This document shows positions 34,597 through 41,591 of a DNA stretch of 53,584 nt, in pieces. This DNA is from Acidobacteria bacterium UBA7540. Lineage in GTDB: Bacteria > Acidobacteriota > Terriglobia > UBA7540. The stretch spans positions 1 to 53,584 of the forward strand of contig DLMI01000006.1 in the NCBI GenBank assembly GCA_002478145.1. Reading direction: 5' to 3'. How positions within the stretch are numbered: the stretch's first letter is position 1; each line of letters begins with the position of its first letter. A program made the translations under genes and the position numbers. Under the pieces are notes generated by a model. The model was not told the DNA's origin and searched no databases. It was given only the letters and a program-made list of their open reading frames with translations.

Positions 34597-36375
34597 ATGA
34601 CCGCAAGTAAAAACACTACGCCTATAATAGTTAACATGGCGCCCACAGACGGCGTGGCTGGTGGACTCGCTACGGCGAGTGACGTTGATGGTGCGACGAG
34701 ACTTCTTCGCCTGGCAACCTTGGGGGAAGAGCTCGGCACGAATCGGGTCGCTGAGGAAGCTCGCGAGCTCGCCGCCCGCATCTCGGAAGGCCGCTTCTAC
34801 GTGGCGTGTATCGGCCAGTTCAAGCGCGGCAAGTCAACGCTGATCAACGCGCTGATCGGTGAGCCCGTGCTCCCTGTGGGCTTCATCCCGGTCACCGCCG
34901 TGCCCACCGTGATCCGGTTCGGGGAGCGGCACAGAGCACGAATCCGGGCCCGGGCTGGCTCCTGGAGGGAAATCGCCATCGCGGGTCTGGACCAGTACGT
35001 AACAGAAGAGCACAACCCGGAGAATGCCAAGGGAGTCGTAGGCGTCGAAGTGTTTGTGCCCAGCCCGCTGCTTGCCGCAGGCATGTGCCTGGTGGATACG
35101 CCCGGGCTGGGATCGGTGTTCACGGGCAACACGGCTACAACCGAGGCTTTCATACCCCACATCGATGCGGCGCTCGTCGTGGTAGGCGCAGACCCGCCGC
35201 TCGCGGGCGAGGAACTGGCCCTCGTCGAGGCTGTGGGGCGACAGGTTCAGGATCTGATCCTGGTCATCAACAAGGCGGACCGAACCACGGACGAAGAAAG
35301 AGCGGCGGCCGCGGGTTTCACGCGAAGGTTGTTGGAAAAGCGTTTGCAGCGGCCCGCCGGGCCCGTCTTTGAAGTCAGCGCGTCAGAACGGCTGGAGAAC
35401 CGCGGGCCGGAGCGGGATTGGGGAGGACTGTTGGAGGCGCTTCGCCAGCTCGTCGAAGAATCCGGCCGGCAATTGATCCGCGCGGCTTGCGAACGGGGTC
35501 TGGAGCGGCTGAGCGAGCAATTGCTGGCCATCATCAGCGAAGAGCGCGAGGCGCTGGAGCGACCCATCGAAGAATCGGAGCGGCGAATTGCCGCCATGAA
35601 GGAAACCCTCGCCGGGGCAGAACGCTCGATGCGCGAGCTGGGTTATCTCCTCATGGCCGAGCAGCAGCACCTCTCCGACACACTCGTCGACCGGCACAAA
35701 GCGTTTCTCGGTTTGGTGTCGCCTCAAGCGAATCAGGAATTCGAGCAGGCGCTCCAATCAGTCTCGCGCGGAATCGGACCTTCCTACCGGCGTCGATTGA
35801 TGCGCGAGGCTCAGGAAGTTGCGCGCCGGCACGTCCTGCCGTGGCTGCGCACCGAGCAAGCGGAGGCGGAGAAGGAATATCGGGAGGTCGCCCGCCGATT
35901 TGTGCAGATGGGCAACGATTTTCTGAAAAAGCTCGCCGCTGCGGGCGTTCGAGAGATCGCGCGCATGCCACACGCCCTCGACCCGGAAGCAGGATTTCGG
36001 ATTCGATCGCAGTTCACGTTTCACGACCTGATCGAGATCGCGCAACCAGCATCGCCATTGCGCTGGGTGGCCGATTTGATTCTCGGCCTCGCTCAAGCCC
36101 ATGGCGCGATCCAAGACGATGCGCGGCAGTTTCTTACACACCTACTGGAAACCAACTGCACTCGGGTACAGAGCGACATCCTCAACCGAGTTCAGGAGAG
36201 CCGCAGCCGCTTGGAGGTGGAGATCCGCAAGCTGCTGCACGAAATCCGACGCATCGCTGAACAAGCCCTAACGCGTGCCCGCGCAGCGCGGGCCGAGGGA
36301 GCTTCGGCAGTCCAGGCAGCACTCGTGAGGCTGAACGGTCTGGAAGACGAAATTCGGGGAACGAAGGCTGACTGA
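34597..36375 (+). CDS. Dynamin-like GTPase, operon gene 5
   Basis: 592 residues from the ATG at 34597 (GAGG about 10 nt upstream). Dynamin-family GTPases self-assemble on and remodel or fuse membranes. All G motifs are visible: G1 GQFKRGKST (73-81), G2 threonine around 100-104 (PVTAVPT), G3 DTPGLG (167-172) and G4 NKAD (225-228). G5 is probably near VSASER. The rest is a long helical stalk with charged heptads, and a segment around 480-500 (PLRWVADLILGLAQAHGAI) that could be a membrane-touching paddle. No clear transmembrane helix. Most bacterial dynamins have unknown triggers. This one is placed behind a fluoride riboswitch. Confidence 0.92.
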   Translation: MTASKNTTPIIVNMAPTDGVAGGLATASDVDGATRLLRLATLGEELGTNRVAEEARELAARISEGRFYVACIGQFKRGKSTLINALIGEPVLPVGFIPVTAVPTVIRFGERHRARIRARAGSWREIAIAGLDQYVTEEHNPENAKGVVGVEVFVPSPLLAAGMCLVDTPGLGSVFTGNTATTEAFIPHIDAALVVVGADPPLAGEELALVEAVGRQVQDLILVINKADRTTDEERAAAAGFTRRLLEKRLQRPAGPVFEVSASERLENRGPERDWGGLLEALRQLVEESGRQLIRAACERGLERLSEQLLAIISEEREALERPIEESERRIAAMKETLAGAERSMRELGYLLMAEQQHLSDTLVDRHKAFLGLVSPQANQEFEQALQSVSRGIGPSYRRRLMREAQEVARRHVLPWLRTEQAEAEKEYREVARRFVQMGNDFLKKLAAAGVREIARMPHALDPEAGFRIRSQFTFHDLIEIAQPASPLRWVADLILGLAQAHGAIQDDARQFLTHLLETNCTRVQSDILNRVQESRSRLEVEIRKLLHEIRRIAEQALTRARAARAEGASAVQAALVRLNGLEDEIRGTKAD

Positions 36376-36399
36376 AGAACCTCAATCAGGAATACCGCT

Positions 36400-36825
36400 A
36401 TGGCCCTGGATGAACTCCACGCTCGTCGTTTGGCTACGGTCGCCAGCATATTCGAAAGTGCTCTGGATCGGATGGAACTGGTGCTGAAATCGCTCGAGTC
36501 CCCATACGGAGACGGGCCCTCGCCGGTCCAGGCCGAGCATATTGGTCTGGCGCGGGAAAAGATGCGAACGATTCGGACTCGCCTGTCGGCGTCTTTGAAT
36601 CGTTTTTCCATTCAGCTTCGAAAGCCCGAGCCCCGGCAAATACTCGCAGCAGAGCTTTCCACACTTTGGGTGGTACTGGAGAACGCACGACCCGAAAGGA
36701 TGAAGGGCTACGGAAGAGAATTCAGTCCTGTTGACAAGGCCGATTGGGAGGAATTGATCAAAGGGTTAATGTGGGATATCGATGAGATACGTCGAATTCT
36801 CATTGGACGGGAAGTCAAGACCTGA
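36400..36825 (+). CDS. Small helical protein, operon gene 6 (paralogue of gene 1)
   Basis: 141 residues from the ATG at 36400, 24 bp after the GTPase stop. No signal peptide. The composition is helical and charged. The motif LSTLWVVLENAR has Trp90, and GYG (103-105) follows after 13 residues, the same spacing as in gene 1. The first half (LATVASIFESALDRMELVLKS) is a helix. It is the last gene; a hairpin follows the stop. The function is unknown. Two paralogues at the ends of the operon suggest the protein works as a pair or oligomer with the GTPase (inference). Confidence 0.8.
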   Translation: MALDELHARRLATVASIFESALDRMELVLKSLESPYGDGPSPVQAEHIGLAREKMRTIRTRLSASLNRFSIQLRKPEPRQILAAELSTLWVVLENARPERMKGYGREFSPVDKADWEELIKGLMWDIDEIRRILIGREVKT

Positions 36826-36846
36826 CCTTGCCAAGGAGGGGCAAGG
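36826..36846 (+). terminator. Possible terminator of the fluoride operon
   Basis: CCTTGCC (36826-36832) and GGCAAGG (36840-36846) form a 7-bp hairpin directly after the stop of gene 6. No T-tract follows, so it may not act alone. Confidence 0.4.
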
Positions 36847-36879
36847 CATGGCGGAGAATTGATTTGAATTTACTGCCCT

Positions 36880-37010
36880 CTCCCCAAAGGGGGCGAGGCC
36901 GGTGGAAATCGGATCAACGCTCCCCTCTCTCCCCGTTGTGGGATAGGGGCCTGGAGTTTCTACGTTCTTCATGGCCCTCTCCCCCTTGGGGGAGAGGGTG
37001 GGCCGCCGCC
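36880..37010. repeat. CCCTCTCCCC palindromic repeat cluster
   Basis: Several variants of ccctctccccc occur, including an 11-bp stem CCCTCTCCCCC-TT-GGGGGAGAGGG at 36975-36998. The cluster separates the convergent operon and DUF4097 gene. Confidence 0.6.
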
Positions 37011-37118
37011 GGCGTTTTCTTCAGCCGGGGCGGGCCGGGTGAAGGGGTCGCCCAGGAGACTGCGTAACGGTTTCTTTGTGCCAGTCCCTGCTTCCCCTTG
37101 TCTCTCCCTTGTGGCCTT

Positions 37119-38012
37119 TCAGAGTGCTCTGATATGGATGGAGCCGCCGCTCGTATGAAGTCGCAAGGTTTCTCCGCCTGAGCCAAGTGAACCGTGCAGG
37201 CTGGAGCTTGAAATCTTTCCCACCACCCGAATCGGCAAATCACTGGTGACGGAGCCGCCGGAAGTTGAGGCGTCAATCTCGAGATTGGCGGAGCGTTCCA
37301 GCTCCACTTCGATTGAACCCCCGGAGGTCTCGAGCACACCGCCGCGCGCGTTTCCCCGGCCGAAATTCACGGAGATCGGACCGCCGGAAGTCTCGGCCTC
37401 GACATATCCGGTCACGCGATCGACGCGAATGGGCCCTCCGCTGGTGTGTGCGGTGAGCGAGCCGTCGATCGAGGCCACCTCAATCCTCCCTCCTGAAGTA
37501 TCCACGCGCGCATCCCCGTCAACCTCCTGCAAGTGGATCGGCCCGCCGGAGGTCTTCGCATCGAGTTTTCCGGACAAGCCGGAAACCTCGATCGCGCCGC
37601 CCGAGGTCTTCAGCTCAGAGTCGCCCCGAAGGCTGGAGAGGTTGATGCTTCCCCCTCCGGTCCGTATTTCGGTTTGCGTCTGGGAGGGGACTTGGACTTC
37701 GAAATGGACGGAAGCATGCTCCCTCCAACCGAAATGGTCCTTCCGGCGCACCGTCACGCTTGCGCTTCCTGGATTCTCCTCGAAGTTGATATTGTAGAGA
37801 GCTTCAAGATCATCGCGGTCGGAAGTTATAACCACCCGCGCCCCGGAAGAAGACGCGCCGGTCAGGGTCACGCTCCCCACATCTGATTCGAGCACGAACC
37901 GGCCCTTAGGTTCGAGCTTCAAGGTTTTTTCGATACGGGAACTGGCTTCGGCAAGGCTTACCAGACTTGGTATGGCGACGGCTGCAACCATTAGGATGCT
38001 GAGCTTTCTCAT
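37119..38012 (-). CDS. Exported DUF4097 beta-solenoid-like protein
   Basis: 297 residues from the ATG at 38012, with GGAGGG 5 nt upstream. The signal peptide is at about 3-22 (LSILMVAAVAIPSLVSLAEA). After a short beta domain, the C-terminal two thirds is a ladder of roughly 18-20-residue units, each with the TSGGPI or TSGGSI phrase (for example LDAKTSGGPIHLQEVDGDA). This is the DUF4097 pattern, thought to form an elongated beta structure. No membrane helix is seen after the signal peptide. It is probably periplasmic or surface-exposed. The next minus-strand gene upstream (38156-38824) is a smaller relative. Confidence 0.88.
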   Translation of the reverse strand: MRKLSILMVAAVAIPSLVSLAEASSRIEKTLKLEPKGRFVLESDVGSVTLTGASSSGARVVITSDRDDLEALYNINFEENPGSASVTVRRKDHFGWREHASVHFEVQVPSQTQTEIRTGGGSINLSSLRGDSELKTSGGAIEVSGLSGKLDAKTSGGPIHLQEVDGDARVDTSGGRIEVASIDGSLTAHTSGGPIRVDRVTGYVEAETSGGPISVNFGRGNARGGVLETSGGSIEVELERSANLEIDASTSGGSVTSDLPIRVVGKISSSSLHGSLGSGGETLRLHTSGGSIHIRAL

Positions 38013-38155
38013 CTTTCCCTCCAGGAATAAAACTCCCTATCCGGGATTACGGTTAGGGGGCCTCGGAAGTTCCGTGAGGCTGTCGGGATGTTGGACGGAG
38101 TAGAAAGGCAAGGGTTAGCAGTGTTTCGTGCAAGCGGCTTGTTTCCAAGCCGGGT

Positions 38156-38824
38156 CTATTCATCGCTATAAACAAAGACTCCGCCCATCCGGACCTTGAC
38201 ATAGATGTCCTGCGCGCCCGAGGGATTCCAGTAGGAAATTCTGGGGCCAAAGCCTGCGTGGTCCTCTCCGTGCAGATCACTCTGCACGTATCCCAACCAC
38301 GCGTGGGCGTGCAGCGAACGCAGGCGATCACGGGACGGAATATCAATCTCCACATCGCCATAGTTGACCAGGAGTTGCTCTTTCCCCTCAACGCCACGAA
38401 TCCAAACATCCCCATCCACACTCTTCAGGACGAGGTTGGCGTCAAAAGGCATTTTGATGCGGTAATTGACCGAAAGATGCGACTCGCCCCGAAACGGCCG
38501 CCACATCCGGCGCGGCGGGTAAAGGGTGCGCAGCAGGACGCGCTTGTCCTGTCCCTGGAGGACCACGGTGATTCTTTCATAGAGCGACTTCGCCGCTTTT
38601 TCAGACTTAGAGCGCACCACCTTCTCGGCCTCAATTTCCAGGCGCGGTTCGTCCCAGCCCTCGACGTGGATGTCACCCATCCGAGTATCAATGGTAAGCA
38701 GGCCATAAGAAAACATGCGGACCGAGTAACGAGACACTTGGCTGAATTCGTCAGCGCGCGCGGAACCACACAACGCCCACAGAGGGCAGAGAAAAACCAG
38801 CAGCCACTTTGTTTTCCAGGCCAT
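38156..38824 (-). CDS. Exported beta-rich protein, DUF4097-like
   Basis: 222 residues from the ATG at 38824; the GAGGG is 12 nt away, so the start is not certain. The signal peptide is at about 6-24 (KWLLVFLCPLWALCGSARA). Beta-strand segments such as LTIDTRMGDIHVEGWDEPRLE and VLKSVDGDVWIRGVEGKEQL match the N-terminal part of DUF4097-type proteins, but the TSGG ladder is missing. It lies about 140 bp upstream of the ladder protein on the same strand, so they may be co-expressed. Confidence 0.7.
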   Translation of the reverse strand: MAWKTKWLLVFLCPLWALCGSARADEFSQVSRYSVRMFSYGLLTIDTRMGDIHVEGWDEPRLEIEAEKVVRSKSEKAAKSLYERITVVLQGQDKRVLLRTLYPPRRMWRPFRGESHLSVNYRIKMPFDANLVLKSVDGDVWIRGVEGKEQLLVNYGDVEIDIPSRDRLRSLHAHAWLGYVQSDLHGEDHAGFGPRISYWNPSGAQDIYVKVRMGGVFVYSDE

Positions 38825-39308
38825 CTACTTACCAACCCTCGCCATCGCTGGCGAGTCGCTCCTCAAGCTCACATTTACTTATCCTACTGCCAACAGACGG
38901 CAGGAGCAATTTTGAATTGTGAATTCTGTATTATGAGCTGACTTCCTCCGCCCCGGCGCGGTCTACTACCACAATCAACCCTCTGCGACGGGACCTCCGC
39001 AACGCGAGCTTCCCCACCTACCACATACCGCGCTTGGCGTCGCTTGACACCCTCTGCGGCGGCCCGCATAATCGCGGACGGGCATCCGATTGCCCGCAAT
39101 CGCTTGGTGCCCAGGAGATGCAGCGCGGGCGCCTGCCCTGGTCCCGCAAGGCGGGATGGGTCTTGCCGGCAGCGTGGAGTGCCGCCGGGCGCGACGGCCC
39201 CCGCGGCGACCTTCCTCGACAGGTGGGGAGCAGCCGGCGCTACAAAGAATGCCTATGACCAAATTTTGCGCACATCTCTAGATCACGGTCTGGTTGCAGG
39301 AGCCGAGC
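38825..39308. other. Divergent gap with repeats, no gene
   Basis: 484 bp between divergent genes. It has a word array (38906-38938) and scattered GC palindromes such as gtcccgcaaggcgggat near 39140. No start with a good ribosome site is seen. Confidence 0.45.
38906..38938. repeat. Word array of the TTGAATTGTGAATTC type
   Basis: ttttgaattgtgaattctgt and attatgagc, a short run of gaattg/gaattc words. A related run is at 52011-52029. Confidence 0.5.
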
Positions 39309-40022
39309 GTGCCCACGCCTCTGTTTACTTACCTCCATGGTCGAATCCCCATTCGCTGCCATGAGCACGTTGCCATCCTGTACCGAGGCCGCGCGGAAGC
39401 GTTCAGTGTGGCTTCCTTCCTTGCCGAAGGGCTCAAATGCAATGACCTGTGCGTTTACCTTGCTCCAGATGACTACCAGGCTGAGATGCTCAACCGCCTT
39501 CGGTCACTGCCGCTGGAGGTCGATCGTCACACTCGTGATGGAACCTTTCGGTTACATCACGGCTTGGACACCTATCAGTCGCTGCAGGAGTGGACCAAGG
39601 CGATCTTTACCGATGCAGAGCGCGCCGGCGCCCCATCGCTACGATGGCTCGAAGAGGGGCTCTGGCCAGCCCCGCTCGCTTTTCCAATGCCGCAGTTCTT
39701 CGAGTTTCATGCGCTCCTCAATTACCAGGTGAAGCACTACCCCAGTGTGGCGCTCTGCCAGTACGACCTCGAACAGATTGCAACCCATCACCTGTTTGCC
39801 GCCATCGCCGTTCATCGTCACTTGCTGGTGGAAGGCGCTCTGGTCCGCGATAACCCGTTCTACATTCCTGCAGAAAAATTCCTGCCTCTAAGCCCTGCGG
39901 AGCGGGAACGCGACCTCCTCCAGCTCTTTCGCGATGTGAAATTCGATGTCTCGAAACTCCTCGCTACTCTTAGCGGTTACGGTCAACTCCAGCAACCCTC
40001 TTCAAAATCTCCCGACTACTGA
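39309..40022 (+). CDS. Stand-alone MEDS-domain protein
   Basis: 237 residues from a GTG at 39309, 6 nt after AGGAG; an in-frame TTG at 39294 is an alternative. The sequence matches the MEDS (methanogen/methylotroph, DcmR sensory) domain: HEHVAILYRGRAEAFSVASF, then GLKCNDLCVYLAPDD, a middle LRWLEEGLWPAPLAF and CQYDLEQIATHHLF near the end. MEDS domains usually sit on histidine kinases or regulators and are thought to sense small molecules. Here there is no kinase or DNA-binding part. It is convergent with the MscS gene. Confidence 0.82.
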   Translation: MPTPLFTYLHGRIPIRCHEHVAILYRGRAEAFSVASFLAEGLKCNDLCVYLAPDDYQAEMLNRLRSLPLEVDRHTRDGTFRLHHGLDTYQSLQEWTKAIFTDAERAGAPSLRWLEEGLWPAPLAFPMPQFFEFHALLNYQVKHYPSVALCQYDLEQIATHHLFAAIAVHRHLLVEGALVRDNPFYIPAEKFLPLSPAERERDLLQLFRDVKFDVSKLLATLSGYGQLQQPSSKSPDY

Positions 40023-40040
40023 CCGCCCCTGACACCTTTT

Positions 40041-41132
40041 CTAGCTTCCCTGCTTTGGCGCGGAGTTCTGAAGCGACTCGAGTGTCGCCTGGTCGAGTCC
40101 GACGGTTCGCGTGGGGAAAGGCACGGCGATGCCCTCTTTGGCAAAGCGCGCCAGGATGCGCTTGCGCAACTCGCTCTGCACGGGGATCTGATCTTCAAAT
40201 CGCTGCACATTCAGATTGAGTGAAAAATCCAGAGAGGAATCCCCGAACCCCGGATTCAAGCAAACGCTGGGAGGCGGGTTCGATAGCAACCCCGCAAGCC
40301 CCTCTTGGGCGGCTTCTCGCGTAATGTCCAGAAGAACTTTTTCCACCCGGCTGGGGTCAGATCCATAGGAAACGTGTACGGGAATACTGACCGACACCCG
40401 CAGTTCGGGCAGGGAATAATTGATGATTACCGCCTTGGCCATGGTGGAGTTCGGCACAAACACAATGTTATTTGACTGAGTGCGCATGGAGGTGGAGCGC
40501 CAGCCGATGCGGACAACGTACCCTTCCTGGCCGGAATCCAGCTTGATGTAATCCCCCGGGCCAACGGGCCGATCCGCCAGCAGATAGAGCCCGGCAAAGA
40601 GATTGCTGAGGGTTTCCTGCAACGCCAGGGCAACGGCTATGCTGCCGACGCCCAAGGTGGTCCAGACGGCGGTGAGAGAAATACCAAGGTTTTCAAGGAC
40701 GATGATGATGGCCAGGATGGCGAACAACCCGCGGATGACCAGAATGGACGGATTGGTTACCCGCTCCATGCCTGGGTTCCGCTGCCCCACGCGGCGCAAG
40801 AAAAGGACCAGCACTTTGGCGGGGAAATAGAAGACCACCACAATGGTCAGGGCGAAGATCAGCTTCGAACCAACCCTCTCGAACCGATGCGGGAGCGTGA
40901 GGAGTTCCAGGCCGGCGTAAATGGAACTCAGGAACAGCAAGGGGATCGGCAGTGACTCCAACAATGAGAAAACCAGCTCCCCCCAGGTGTTCGCCAGTTT
41001 CTTGGTCCAGTGGTGGATGATCCGATTCAAGACCAATCCCAGGGCTAAAGAGCCAATCACCAGCGTGGCAAAGAAAAGCATGTAGAAAACCGTGGGGCTG
41101 AAGTGCAGGGCGCGGGCCAGATCTTGAACCAT
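40041..41132 (-). CDS. MscS-family mechanosensitive ion channel
   Basis: 363 residues from the ATG at 41132, with AGGAGA about 10 nt upstream. Membrane helices are visible at about 15-37, 57-75, 88-110 and 130-150, the last being the pore helix region before LGVGSIAVALALQETLSNLFAG, the MscS signature. The beta domain follows (DRPVGPGDYIKL, then IGWRSTSMRTQSNNIVFVPN), with a C-terminal alpha/beta part. It opens under membrane tension on osmotic downshock. It is divergent from lon. Confidence 0.93.
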   Translation of the reverse strand: MVQDLARALHFSPTVFYMLFFATLVIGSLALGLVLNRIIHHWTKKLANTWGELVFSLLESLPIPLLFLSSIYAGLELLTLPHRFERVGSKLIFALTIVVVFYFPAKVLVLFLRRVGQRNPGMERVTNPSILVIRGLFAILAIIIVLENLGISLTAVWTTLGVGSIAVALALQETLSNLFAGLYLLADRPVGPGDYIKLDSGQEGYVVRIGWRSTSMRTQSNNIVFVPNSTMAKAVIINYSLPELRVSVSIPVHVSYGSDPSRVEKVLLDITREAAQEGLAGLLSNPPPSVCLNPGFGDSSLDFSLNLNVQRFEDQIPVQSELRKRILARFAKEGIAVPFPTRTVGLDQATLESLQNSAPKQGS

Positions 41133-41206
41133 ATTCCTGATCTCCTAATGCGATGACAATGGCCTCTAAGATAACTTGCCTTAGCCGTTTTCCGCAAATC
41201 GCATCC

Positions 41207-41272
41207 GGTAAGTCGTAGGTGGCAGATAGTAGGTAGAGAGAAACATCCAACTCCACTTGCCACCTATCATCC
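41207..41272. repeat. Word array of the GTAGGTGG type with a complementary tail
   Basis: gtaagtcgtaggtggcagat, then agtaggtagag (41207-41238), then cttgccacctatcat (41256-41272). A reverse-type run lies at 48231-48270 (ctacctaccacctacctact). Confidence 0.6.
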
Positions 41273-41458
41273 GATGAAAGCCTCGCTCAAGATGAGACAT
41301 GAAACGACCTCTTCGGCATTCTGATGTGCCGGCTGATTTGCGGTTTGCCCTGCTGGCTGCGACCGGTGGGTTCGTCGCGCCCATCGGGTCCGGCACCGAA
41401 TTGCGAAAGATCGGCATCTAATTAAGGGCGGAGCAACTCGATCGCGCGGCTTTAAGGG

Positions 41459-41486
41459 TTGACAAATATTAAAGAGGGGCTATCCT
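41459..41486 (+). promoter_or_regulatory. Sigma-70 promoter upstream of lon
   Basis: TTGACA (41459-41464), a 16-bp spacer, then TATCCT (41481-41486). The -35 is perfect and the -10 fair. Confidence 0.6.
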
Positions 41487-41591
41487 TGCGAAACGAGCAA
41501 GAGTCGCTTGCGTGGTAGAATGACGCCGCTTAAACTCGCAGGTCTCCGGGTGCGCGCAAGATCGAAATGAGGAAGGCGAGGTTGATGGGCC

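Larger units (their letters stand above)
41133..41591. other. Divergent gap upstream of lon
   Basis: 459 bp. It contains a word array (41207-41272) and a good promoter (41459-41486). No gene is seen. Confidence 0.5.

Noticed and set aside
35418..36260. 280-residue plus-strand open frame in another frame
   Set aside because: It overlaps the dynamin-like GTPase, whose G motifs and length are convincing.
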